Assembly: GCF_000260115.1 (NCBI RefSeq)
Contig: NZ_JH651380.1
Location: 310,001 to 374,000 of the forward strand
Length of the DNA: 64,000 nucleotides
DNA from: Galbibacter orientalis DSM 19592
Lineage (GTDB): Bacteria > Bacteroidota > Bacteroidia > Flavobacteriales > Flavobacteriaceae
Direction: 5' to 3'
Shown here: positions 9,324 through 18,383 of the stretch, in pieces
Layout of the letters: each line of letters starts with the position of its first letter
How positions within the stretch are numbered: position 1 is the stretch's first letter
Program-made: the position numbers and the translations under genes
The notes under the pieces: generated by a model
Told to the model about the DNA's origin: nothing
Database searches by the model: none
Seen by the model: only the letters and a program-made list of their open reading frames with translations

Positions 9324-10727
9324 TTAAAAATCAAAATATTCCTGAGCATTATTGTAAGAAATATCTTCAACAATTTTTCCAATCCATTCCATGTCGTTTG
9401 GAAGCTCACCGTTTTCAATTTCTTCTCCTAAGAGGTTACACAAAATTCTTCTAAAATATTCGTGTCGTGGGTAAGATAAGAAACTCCTAGAATCTGTAAG
9501 CATTCCAATAAAGCAACTTATAAGTCCCATGTTTGACAAAGCATTCATTTGTTTTGTCATTCCGTCTTTTTGATCTAGAAACCACCATCCAGAACCAAAC
9601 TGTACTTTTCCTTTTACAGAACCATCATTGAAATTACCAATCATAGTTGCCATAACCTCATTATCGGCAGGGTTTAGATTGTAGATAATAGTTTTAGAAA
9701 GTTTATCTTTTCCGTCAAGACTATTTAAAAATTTAGATAATTTCTCTGCTTGTGGATAGTCAGAAATAGAATCCCATCCTGTGTCAGGACCTAATTTAGC
9801 TAACATTCTGGTGTTATTATTTCTAAGTGCTCCTAAGTGGAATTGTTGAATCCAACCGAGCGAATGGTATTGTTCTGCTAAAAATTGTAAAACAGCACTT
9901 TCAAATTTTTCTATTTCTAGGAATGAAAGTTGTTCATTTTTAAGACGTTTCTTTAAAATTTGATCTACTTCAGCTTCAGAATAAGGAGCAAATGGAATGC
10001 TATTTAATCCGTGGTCGGAAACTTTACATCCATTCTCATTAAAATACTGAACTCTTTTTACAAGAGCGTCCAATAAATCTTGATAAGACGTAATACTAAT
10101 ATCTGCAGCCTTTTCTAACTTACCTAAATATTCAATAAAACCATCATTTCCAATCATGATAGCTTTATCTGGACGAAAAGAAGTGCTTATATGCGTATCG
10201 AAATTACTTTTTGCTAATTGCTGATGATGCTCTAGAGTATCAATAGGATCTTCAGTAGTACAAACAACTTTTACATTCATTTTAGAAAGTAATTGTTGAC
10301 AACTATAGTCTGATGAATTTAATTTATCAGAAGTGATTTTATAAATTTCCTTGGCATTTTTCTCATTTAAAAGCTCATACACATCAAAATAACGAGCAAG
10401 TTCTAATTGAGTCCAATGGAATAGGGGGTTACGAAGTGTATAAGGTACAGTTTTTGCCCATTGTTGGAATTTTTCTTCATCGGAAGCATTTCCAGTAATG
10501 TATTTTTCATTAATACCTAAGGTTCTCATTGCTCTCCATTTGTAATGGTCGCCATCAAGCCATGCTTTCGTAATATTTTCAAAAACTCTATTTTCTGCTA
10601 TATCTTTTGGAGATAAATGGCAATGGTAATCAATAATTGGCATTTTACTCGCATGGTTATGATAAAGCTCTTCTGCATATTTGTTACGAAGTAAAAAATT
10701 ATCGTTTATAAATTTAGTAGTGTTCAT
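9324..10727 (-). CDS. uxaC: Glucuronate/galacturonate isomerase
   Basis: 467 aa; PIIDYHCHLSPKDIAENRVFENITKAWLDGDHYKWRAMR typical of UxaC. Confidence 0.95.
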   Translation of the reverse strand: MNTTKFINDNFLLRNKYAEELYHNHASKMPIIDYHCHLSPKDIAENRVFENITKAWLDGDHYKWRAMRTLGINEKYITGNASDEEKFQQWAKTVPYTLRNPLFHWTQLELARYFDVYELLNEKNAKEIYKITSDKLNSSDYSCQQLLSKMNVKVVCTTEDPIDTLEHHQQLAKSNFDTHISTSFRPDKAIMIGNDGFIEYLGKLEKAADISITSYQDLLDALVKRVQYFNENGCKVSDHGLNSIPFAPYSEAEVDQILKKRLKNEQLSFLEIEKFESAVLQFLAEQYHSLGWIQQFHLGALRNNNTRMLAKLGPDTGWDSISDYPQAEKLSKFLNSLDGKDKLSKTIIYNLNPADNEVMATMIGNFNDGSVKGKVQFGSGWWFLDQKDGMTKQMNALSNMGLISCFIGMLTDSRSFLSYPRHEYFRRILCNLLGEEIENGELPNDMEWIGKIVEDISYNNAQEYFDF

Positions 10728-10735
10728 AATGTTTT

Positions 10736-10902
10736 AATCTTCATTTTAATCTCTCATAAGAGAGTTTATAGCTATTTTATGTTACTCGATAATCGAGATT
10801 TGAATGCTCCAAAGCCTGTCCTGAGTTTCCCGAAGGGATTGCGTCGAAATACTTTTAGCCCTTCCTTTTAATGCTTCCTAAGCATGCTCCAAGGGAGTTT
10901 AC
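10736..10902 (+). repeat. Dispersed intergenic repeat, copy 4 (with insertion)
   Basis: aatctctcataagagagttta...ctccaaagcctgtcctgagtttcccgaagggattgcgtcgaaat...aagcatgctccaagggagttta. Confidence 0.7.
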
Positions 10903-10998
10903 TGAGTTATGATTATTCTTAACTACTTAAGAAACTAGCTTTGTATTAATTTGTTTTTATATTTTAACTTGATTCATATTTTTACCTTGAACAGGTAT

Positions 10999-11020
10999 TT
11001 GTGTAATCGATTGCACAAAT
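10999..11020. promoter_or_regulatory. LacI-type operator candidate upstream of uxaC
   Basis: TTTGTGTAATCGATTGCACAAA, near-perfect CG-centred palindrome sharing TAATCGATT with 4123-4134. Confidence 0.6.
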
Positions 11021-11144
11021 ATAAATTTATTTTTTTAAAAATTGTATTTTATTAAAAAAACCTTGACAAAATTTTTGTTATTCGTTAATATCATGTTCTA
11101 TAAAGGAGATATTGCTAATAAATTATAAATAATTCTTTGTATTA

Positions 11145-11270
11145 AATCCCTCATTGAGGGTTTTATTCCCCAAAGCCTGTCCAGAGTTTACCGAAGGGTT
11201 CTACGTCGAAATGGATTAAAATATTTTTCCTTTTGAATACCTCGTAGGCTTGCCTCGAGGTAGTTGATTT
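11145..11270 (+). repeat. Dispersed intergenic repeat, copy 5
   Basis: aatccctcattgagggttttattccccaaagcctgtccagagtttaccgaagggttctacgtcgaaatggattaaaa...cctcgtaggcttgcctcgaggtagttgattt. Confidence 0.88.
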
Positions 11271-11285
11271 TTTTGAGTAACTCTA

Positions 11286-12473
11286 TTAAGAGGTTTTTCT
11301 TATTCCTAATTCTAAACCTCTTAATTCTGCTAAGCCGCGGAGTCTTCCAATAGCAGAATAACCAGGGTTTGTGTGTTTCTTTAAATCGTCTAACATTTTA
11401 TGTCCGTGATCTGGTCGAAAAGGCATTCTAATATCTTTTCTTCCTTCAGAAATTCTTTGTTGTTGTTGCGCAATCAATGCTTTCATTACACTAAACATAT
11501 CAACATCTCCCTCTAGATGATTTGCTTCATGAAAATTCCCTTGCTCATCTCTTTTAGTACTTCTTAAATGAGTAAAGTGAATACGATCTCCAAGATTTTT
11601 TATCATTTCAGCTAAATTATTATCCGCTCTAACTCCAAAAGATCCGGTACAAAATGTGAGTCCGTTATTCTTACTGTCAACAGCTTTATAAATAGCTAAA
11701 ATATCTTGTTCTGTACTAACCACTCTTGGAAGTCCAAGGATAGGGTAGGGCGGGTCGTCTGGATGGATACACATATTAACTCCTGCTTTTTCTGCGGAAG
11801 GAATTATATTTTCTAGAAAGAAGAAAAGATGTTGTTTTAGTTTTTCAGCATCAATATCTTTATAAGTTGCTAATATTTCATTAAATTCTTCCAGTGAATA
11901 TCCTTCTTCAGCACCAGGAAGTCCTGCAATAATATTAGTAACAAGTAGTTTTTTTTCTTCTGAAGTTAAATTATTTATACAGGAATTAGCAGCAGCAATT
12001 TCGGCTTCGGTATAATCTTTTTCAGCGTCTGGTCTTTTCAATAAAAAAAGTTCAAAGGCAGCAAAAGCTGTTTTATCAAACCGAAGTGCCGTAGCCCCAT
12101 CTTCTAATAAATAATCCAAATCTGTACGGGTCCAATCTAAAACAGGCATGAAATTATAACAAACAGTATCTATGCCACATTCCCCTAGGTTTGTAATAGT
12201 TTGCTTGTAATTATTGATGTACTCTATATAATCTCCACTTTGAGTTTTTATACTTTCATGAATAGGAACACTTTCTACCACAGACCAAGAAAGACCTGCA
12301 GCTTCAATTGTTTTTTTGTGTGCCATTATTTCATCTACAGTCCAAACTTCTCCATTGGGAATATGGTGTAAGGCAGAAACAATGCCTGTTGCCCCTGCTT
12401 GCTTTATGTCTGATAGCGATACTGGGTCTTTTGGCCCATACCAACGCCATGTCTGTTCTAATTTGGTATTCAT
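11286..12473 (-). CDS. uxuA: Mannonate dehydratase
   Basis: 395 aa; [37 protein letters not shown] and [16 protein letters not shown] typical of UxuA. Confidence 0.95.
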   Translation of the reverse strand: MNTKLEQTWRWYGPKDPVSLSDIKQAGATGIVSALHHIPNGEVWTVDEIMAHKKTIEAAGLSWSVVESVPIHESIKTQSGDYIEYINNYKQTITNLGECGIDTVCYNFMPVLDWTRTDLDYLLEDGATALRFDKTAFAAFELFLLKRPDAEKDYTEAEIAAANSCINNLTSEEKKLLVTNIIAGLPGAEEGYSLEEFNEILATYKDIDAEKLKQHLFFFLENIIPSAEKAGVNMCIHPDDPPYPILGLPRVVSTEQDILAIYKAVDSKNNGLTFCTGSFGVRADNNLAEMIKNLGDRIHFTHLRSTKRDEQGNFHEANHLEGDVDMFSVMKALIAQQQQRISEGRKDIRMPFRPDHGHKMLDDLKKHTNPGYSAIGRLRGLAELRGLELGIRKTS

Positions 12474-12480
12474 TTATTGT

Positions 12481-12560
12481 TAGTTGAAAGTTAAGAAGTT
12501 AAAAGTTAAAAGTTTAAATGTTGAAGGTTTAAAGTTTAGTGTTGAAAGTTCAATGAATAA
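12481..12560. repeat. Heptamer-period low-complexity tract
   Basis: gttgaaa gttaaga agttaaa agttaaa agtttaa atgttga aggttta aagttta gtgttga aagttca. Confidence 0.8.
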
Positions 12561-12641
12561 GCGATTTGGCAAAAAACAGTTTTGCGACTTCAAAAAGATG
12601 CAAACCCAACAATTCAACATTCAACATTCAAAATAACTTTA

Positions 12642-13448
12642 TTACACTCCGCTAAAAGCGCTAAATCCGCCATCAATAGGAATTACAACACCTGTTACAA
12701 AGGAAGAATTATCTCCAGCTAACCAATTTGTTACTCCTTGTAATTCTTCGGGTTCTCCAAAGCGTTTCATAGGAGTTTGAGCAACAATTGTTTGTCCGCG
12801 TTGAGTAAGAGTTCCGTCTGTATTTAAAAGCAAGGCTCTGTTTTGTTCTCCAATAAAAAAGCCTGGAGCGATAGCATTTACCCGAATTTTATCTCCATAT
12901 TTTAAAGCCATTTCAACAGCAAGCCACTTTGTAAAATTATCTACAGCTGCTTTACTTGCACTGTAACCTACCACACGGGTAATAGCTTGTTGTGCTGCCA
13001 TAGATGAAATATTAATAATACTTCCTCTACCATTGTTTGCCATTATTTTACCGAAAACAAAACTAGGAAGCACAGTTCCTTTAAAATTAAGATCGTTTAC
13101 TTTGTCAAAATCCTCCAACGATAAATCAAAAAAGTTTTCATCTGGCGCTATGGTGGCTCCTTTTCGGTTTCCACCAGCAGCATTTACCAAAATATCTATG
13201 CTTCCCCAAGTATCAAGAACTTTTGTTTTAGCAATTTCTAACTCTTTTTGGTTTAAAACATCTGCAATAAGCGCAATGGCTTCTCCACCGTTTTCTTTAA
13301 TTTCTTTTACGCTATCTAAAACTGTTTTTTCTGTTCTTCCTAGAATTGCAACTTTTACTTTTTGTAATGCAAGGCCTTTGGCTATTGCGCCTCCTAAAAC
13401 TCCATTCCCTCCAGTTATTATAGCAACTTTATTTTTGAGTTGATCCAT
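12642..13448 (-). CDS. SDR-family oxidoreductase, probable fructuronate reductase (D-mannonate oxidoreductase)
   Basis: 268 aa SDR; NAAGGNRKGATIAPDENFFDL and APGFFIGEQNRALLLNTDGTLTQRGQTI resemble SDR-type UxuB; next to uxuA. Confidence 0.78.
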   Translation of the reverse strand: MDQLKNKVAIITGGNGVLGGAIAKGLALQKVKVAILGRTEKTVLDSVKEIKENGGEAIALIADVLNQKELEIAKTKVLDTWGSIDILVNAAGGNRKGATIAPDENFFDLSLEDFDKVNDLNFKGTVLPSFVFGKIMANNGRGSIINISSMAAQQAITRVVGYSASKAAVDNFTKWLAVEMALKYGDKIRVNAIAPGFFIGEQNRALLLNTDGTLTQRGQTIVAQTPMKRFGEPEELQGVTNWLAGDNSSFVTGVVIPIDGGFSAFSGV

Positions 13449-13459
13449 TTATTTATTAT

Positions 13460-13798
13460 TTATTGTGATAAAAAATCTTCACGAACAGGGTTAAAAACAT
13501 CAATGAGAACGCCTGCTTCTATACATTCTACACCGTGGACTAAATTAGGGTTGGCAAAGAAAGTATCGCCGGTTTCTAATGTTTTGGTGTTATTATCTAT
13601 AGTAACCTCAAATTTTCCTGAAGCTACGTAAGATGCTTGCGAGTGTATATGGTGATGTTTGTATCCAATAGCTCCTTTTTCAAACTTAACTTTTACCATC
13701 ATTAAGTCTTTATTATAATTGGTTATCTGTCTACTAATCCCTTTGTCTACATCCTCCCAAGTGTTTTCTTTCGTTATAAAAAAATCATTCATAAGCAA
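13460..13798 (-). CDS. KdgF-like cupin (uronate-linearising protein candidate)
   Basis: 112 aa single cupin: YKHHHIHSQASYVASGKFEVTIDNNTKTLETGDTFFANPNLVHGVECIEAGVLIDVFNPVREDF. Confidence 0.8.
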   Translation of the reverse strand: MLMNDFFITKENTWEDVDKGISRQITNYNKDLMMVKVKFEKGAIGYKHHHIHSQASYVASGKFEVTIDNNTKTLETGDTFFANPNLVHGVECIEAGVLIDVFNPVREDFLSQ

Positions 13799-13822
13799 TT
13801 TTTATTTTTGTGCAATTTCTAA

Positions 13823-15163
13823 TTATAAGGTAGGTTCCCAGCCTTTTTCATACTCTCGACCCCATAATTTCATGGCATTTTCGTCGAGCATACGGCCGTT
13901 TTTATTGTTTATCTTGAAACCTTTTCCAATTCTATAAGCAACATTAGCATAATGTACCATAGCCATACTTATACTAGCATCGTCAATTGGAGCGTTCAAT
14001 TTTTCTTTTCCGCGGATGGTTTCAAAGAAGTTTACCACATGCATAGTGGACATGCTTCCGCCTCCTCCAAGAGCAGTTCCAGCTTCATTAGAATTAGAAT
14101 TAACTTCTTTAACTAATTTTCCACTTCTATCCATTAACATATATTTTTCACGGTCAACATAAACAGTTCCTTCACTTCCGTAAATAAGAGTTCCACGTCC
14201 ACCTCCATAGGTGCTATATCCATTTCTACTTTTACCATCCCATTGAATAACTTTATTGTCAGAAAATTTAAAAGTAGCCTCCATGGTATCATACATTTCC
14301 CAACCGTCGTTTACAAAATGTCTTTTATCGGCCTCTACTTCTGCATATTCTGGAAAATCTACTTGTAATGCCCAGCGTGCAACATCTAGCTCATGGGTAG
14401 CATTATTTCCTGTTTCTGCAGTTCCGTAATTCCATCCGTACCAATGCCAGTTATAGTCCCATGTATTATCTGTATATTCTCTATGCACTGCTGGTCCTTG
14501 CCATAATTCCCAATCTAAACCTTGTGGAATGGCAGCTTTTGTTTGAAGAGGCACTTCTCCTCTTGAATTGTTATAGAAAGCAACAGCTTTGTATGGATTT
14601 CCTATAACTCCATTATGAATTTCTTTAATAATTTCAATGGTGTGAGGAGAAGAGCGCTGCTGATTCCCCATTTGTACCACTTTATTGAATTTTTTAGAAG
14701 CTTCTACCAGAAGTTCATTCTCATTCATATTATGGCTACATGGTTTTTCAACATATACATTTTTTCCAGCTTTTAACGCCATTATGGAGCCTGGTGCATG
14801 CCAATGGTCTGGTGTTGCATTTATGAGGACATCTACTTTTTTATCGTCAATAACTTTTCGGATGTCGTTTTCTAGTTTTGGTGTATAGTCAATTATTTTA
14901 GAAAAATTCTCCTTAGCTCTAAGCCTCTGACTTTCCATAACGTCACACAAATACATCAAGTTTACATTACTCTCTTTTTGTGCAATCGGATCATAATAAG
15001 CGCCTAATCTTCTCCCTAAACCTGCAATAGCAACATTTAAGCGGTCGTTGGATCCAATAATTCTTCTGTAACTACTTGCAGGCATTCCCATTACAGAACT
15101 TCCAACAGCAATAGCAGTACTACTTAATACGGTGTTTTTTATAAAGTTTCTTCTAGTTGTCAT
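13823..15163 (-). CDS. Gfo/Idh/MocA-family oxidoreductase with Tat-type signal
   Basis: 446 aa; TTRRNFIKNTVLSSTAIAVGSSVMG Tat-like leader; LNVAIAGLGRRLGAYYDPIA nucleotide-binding motif; AGKNVYVEKPCSHNMNE motif. Confidence 0.9.
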   Translation of the reverse strand: MTTRRNFIKNTVLSSTAIAVGSSVMGMPASSYRRIIGSNDRLNVAIAGLGRRLGAYYDPIAQKESNVNLMYLCDVMESQRLRAKENFSKIIDYTPKLENDIRKVIDDKKVDVLINATPDHWHAPGSIMALKAGKNVYVEKPCSHNMNENELLVEASKKFNKVVQMGNQQRSSPHTIEIIKEIHNGVIGNPYKAVAFYNNSRGEVPLQTKAAIPQGLDWELWQGPAVHREYTDNTWDYNWHWYGWNYGTAETGNNATHELDVARWALQVDFPEYAEVEADKRHFVNDGWEMYDTMEATFKFSDNKVIQWDGKSRNGYSTYGGGRGTLIYGSEGTVYVDREKYMLMDRSGKLVKEVNSNSNEAGTALGGGGSMSTMHVVNFFETIRGKEKLNAPIDDASISMAMVHYANVAYRIGKGFKINNKNGRMLDENAMKLWGREYEKGWEPTL

Positions 15164-15173
15164 TATTTAGGGT

Positions 15174-16556
15174 TTATAAGGATTTAATTTTAATATTTTT
15201 ATATGAAACACGATTTCCATGATCTTGTAAAAGAATACTTCCTTTTTCAAGCTCTCCAAATTTCTTCCATTTTTTATATTTACTTTCTGAAACCAGTTTA
15301 CGATACTCTTTACTTCCTCTTTCATATTCAAGCACTTTTACTCCGTTTAACCAATGCTCCACATGATTGTCTTTTGAAACAATTCTAGCAGTATTCCATT
15401 CTCCAACAGGGTGGATTGGTTTGTTTGGATCTGCCTGAATTAAATCATACAAAGAAGCCACAGTTCTACTTCCGTCGTGATTTCCTAATTTAGCATCTGG
15501 ATGATTATCGTCGTCAAGAATTTGATATTCCAAACCAATAGAGGAGCCTGGCCCTTTATTAATTTCAGTATCAACATAATATTTAATACCGCTATTAGCT
15601 CCTTTTGTAAGTTTAAAATCTACTTTAAGCTCAAAATCTTGATATAGTTTTTTTGTTACAATATCTCCTGCTGCAGCAGATTCTTTTCCATCACTTTCCA
15701 TTATAGTTAAGATACCGTTTTCAATAACCCAACCTTTATCTGGAAATTCTTCAAGTTTTGCGCCTCTCCATCCATTAGAAGTTTTTCCGTCCCAAAGCAT
15801 TTCCCAACCATTTTTCTTTTCGTCTATGGTTAAATTATTTTTAGTGACTACAGGTTCTACAGGAGTTTTTGTACTGTATTTACTTAAACTATCGGTAAGA
15901 ATATTTACATTTTTCCACATAATTTCTGTACCTTCTTTAGCATCTTTTCCAATGGAATGTACTTGTAATGCTATGAATCCGGAGTGTGTTTTCCCGTCAA
16001 TTAAATGTGCTGCCGGAACTCCATTAATCCATGTTTTTATAGTATCTCCAATAGCTTCAATTCGGTAATGATTCCAATCTCCTTGTTTAAATGCTTGTTG
16101 TGCATTTTTATCATTTTCAATAGGGAAAAGCCAACCACGTCTACCTTCGTCATAAATACCAGCGCTCCATGCTCTATCTGAAGGATCTATTTCTATTTGA
16201 TACCCATGTACGCGTCCGTTTTGATATTGAGGAGTGCTGTTACTGCGGATTTGAATTCCAGAATTCATAGTAGAATCTACTTTATAATCGAGTTCTAATA
16301 TAAAATCGCCATACATTTTATTGGTAGTCATAAACGAGTTTGGAGTATTATGGACTGTACTACCAATAACTTTTCCGTCTTCGACTCTGTATTTAGCTTC
16401 CCCTCCTTTTTGAGTCCAGCCATTTAGATTTTCTCCATTAAACAATGGAGTCCAAGGAGTGTTGTCTTTTGGGGCGCTCTCTTGGCAGCTTGATAATCCA
16501 ATGGTAAGGCCAATAGCTAAGGCATAAAGTTGGTAATTTTTAACTCTTAATTTCAT
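15174..16556 (-). CDS. Lipoprotein with two DUF1080 domains (3-keto-glycoside hydrolase-like)
   Basis: 460 aa; lipobox GLSSCQES; two repeats of WTPLFNGENLNGWTQKGG... and WEMLWDGKTSNGWRGAKLEEFPDKGWVIENGIL, each with NSGI(Q/K) motifs. Confidence 0.88.
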   Translation of the reverse strand: MKLRVKNYQLYALAIGLTIGLSSCQESAPKDNTPWTPLFNGENLNGWTQKGGEAKYRVEDGKVIGSTVHNTPNSFMTTNKMYGDFILELDYKVDSTMNSGIQIRSNSTPQYQNGRVHGYQIEIDPSDRAWSAGIYDEGRRGWLFPIENDKNAQQAFKQGDWNHYRIEAIGDTIKTWINGVPAAHLIDGKTHSGFIALQVHSIGKDAKEGTEIMWKNVNILTDSLSKYSTKTPVEPVVTKNNLTIDEKKNGWEMLWDGKTSNGWRGAKLEEFPDKGWVIENGILTIMESDGKESAAAGDIVTKKLYQDFELKVDFKLTKGANSGIKYYVDTEINKGPGSSIGLEYQILDDDNHPDAKLGNHDGSRTVASLYDLIQADPNKPIHPVGEWNTARIVSKDNHVEHWLNGVKVLEYERGSKEYRKLVSESKYKKWKKFGELEKGSILLQDHGNRVSYKNIKIKSL

Positions 16557-16654
16557 TTGTTTGTATTTATTGTTTTTAATGGTTTAATGAAACATCCAAG
16601 TTATAGTAAGTTTTATTGTTAATCATGGATGTTTCATTAAATTTTCATGTTTTA

Positions 16655-16755
16655 AATCCCTCATTGAGGGTTTTATTCTCTTACGTTCTACGTCGAAATG
16701 GATTAAATTATTTTCCTTTGAATACCTCGTAGGCTTGCCTCGAGGTAGTAGATTA
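16655..16755 (+). repeat. Dispersed intergenic repeat, copy 6
   Basis: aatccctcattgagggttttattctcttacgttctacgtcgaaatggattaaattattttcctttgaatacctcgtaggcttgcctcgaggtagtagatt. Confidence 0.88.
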
Positions 16756-18363
16756 TTAATATCCGGGGTTTTGTGGAAATTCGTTAGAGGTTCTATCTAT
16801 TTGTGTTAAAGGTATAGGTCGTAAACTATGATACTCTTGAATAAAAGAAGCGGCCTGTGGGTTGTGCATTTTTACGCGTTCTACTAGTTTTCCGGTACGC
16901 ACTAAATCAAACCATCTTTTTCCTTCTTGAGCCAACTCTTTTGCTCTTTCTTCAAGAATAACATTAAGGTCTACTGCAGAAATAACTGGCAAATCGGATA
17001 CGTTATCTACTCCATAAGCTCTTTTGCGTACTTCGTCTAGATAGTAAAGAGCTTTAGTTTGATTGGGAGTTGCTTTTAAAGCATATGCTTCAGCAGCAAT
17101 TAAATAGATCTCCGCTAGACGATATGCTATAAAATCTCTACCTCCAGATTCTTCATTTGTAGAGACTCTGTTTGGTTGTACCCACTTTTTACTAGAAGGA
17201 TATATTTTCTCGGTATATTCATCTTGATTATAAATACTTGCTCCATAAGGTTTAGTATCTTTTTCAGCTTGAGATAAAGGTACACGAGGTAGGTATACAG
17301 CAGTATCTCTAACAGCTACTCCTGAAGGAGCAGAATCTGAATTATTTGCATAAAATACCGTTGTAAATGTGCCATCGTACCTTTGATCTTCCATATCGTA
17401 TAAATTTAATAAATAATTTGTAGGTCTAAACCTTTTCCATGGTCTTCCGTTAACAACATCTCTTTGCATTCCTGGTAATTTGTCGTACTCCATTAGAAAG
17501 AAAAGATGTGCAGGGTTTCCGCCGTTATCGTACTCTAATTCGTCTGCAAATTGTGTAGACCAAATTACTTCACTATTTTCTTCATTTTCAAGATTCCATA
17601 GTTCTGCATACGTACTTACCAAAGAAAATGGTCCTTTATCTATAATATCTTCAGCATAACTAGCTGCAAGATCGTAATTTTTTCGAGTAAGATACAAATC
17701 GGCTAAAGTAGCTTTTGCTGCCCAAGAAGTAGCCCTTCCAAAATCGTCTTGAACTCCTGGTAAATTTGCTTCTGCGTACTCCAAATCTTCAATTATTTTT
17801 GGATACAATTCATCTAAAGCCATTCTATGAGCTTCTGTTTCGGCTGTTGTGGTTTCTTCATCAGTATAATGAACAGGTCCCCATATACGAGCCAACCAAT
17901 AATAATAGTAGGCTCTTAAAAAACGAGCTTCAGCAAGAACTTCTGTGAGTTTTTGCTGGTTATTAGGGATTGCCTCTGGCGCTCTGCTAATGACTGTATT
18001 GGCAGCATTAATTCCTTTATAGAATTCATTCCAAGACTCACTTACAATTTGGGAGCTAGCATTGAGGTCGGAATCATAGGTATTAAAATATTTAAAGCCA
18101 CCGTCTGATGCGTTTGTATAGGTGTCTGTTCCAAAGGCAATAAGCGTCCATCCGGTTTCTCTGTTAGTGCCGTCTCTGCCATCTGGGCTGTTTCCTATAA
18201 AGAGCCCAAGGGATGCATATGCTCCGTTTAAGGCGAAGTTGATTCCTTCTTCATCTATAAAAACTCCATCGCCCGTAAGGTCGCCTGTAAGTTCTTCATC
18301 TAAAATATCACTACAAGAAATGAGTGAGATTAATGCGAATATGTATAGTATATTTTTTTTCAT
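16756..18363 (-). CDS. SusD/RagB-family nutrient-binding outer membrane lipoprotein
   Basis: 535 aa; SISCSDILDEEL lipobox, ARFLRAYYYYWLARIWGPV, C-terminal LRPIPLTQIDRTSNEFPQNPGY. Confidence 0.95.
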   Translation of the reverse strand: MKKNILYIFALISLISCSDILDEELTGDLTGDGVFIDEEGINFALNGAYASLGLFIGNSPDGRDGTNRETGWTLIAFGTDTYTNASDGGFKYFNTYDSDLNASSQIVSESWNEFYKGINAANTVISRAPEAIPNNQQKLTEVLAEARFLRAYYYYWLARIWGPVHYTDEETTTAETEAHRMALDELYPKIIEDLEYAEANLPGVQDDFGRATSWAAKATLADLYLTRKNYDLAASYAEDIIDKGPFSLVSTYAELWNLENEENSEVIWSTQFADELEYDNGGNPAHLFFLMEYDKLPGMQRDVVNGRPWKRFRPTNYLLNLYDMEDQRYDGTFTTVFYANNSDSAPSGVAVRDTAVYLPRVPLSQAEKDTKPYGASIYNQDEYTEKIYPSSKKWVQPNRVSTNEESGGRDFIAYRLAEIYLIAAEAYALKATPNQTKALYYLDEVRKRAYGVDNVSDLPVISAVDLNVILEERAKELAQEGKRWFDLVRTGKLVERVKMHNPQAASFIQEYHSLRPIPLTQIDRTSNEFPQNPGY

Positions 18364-18383
18364 GACTATTTTATTTAATTTCT

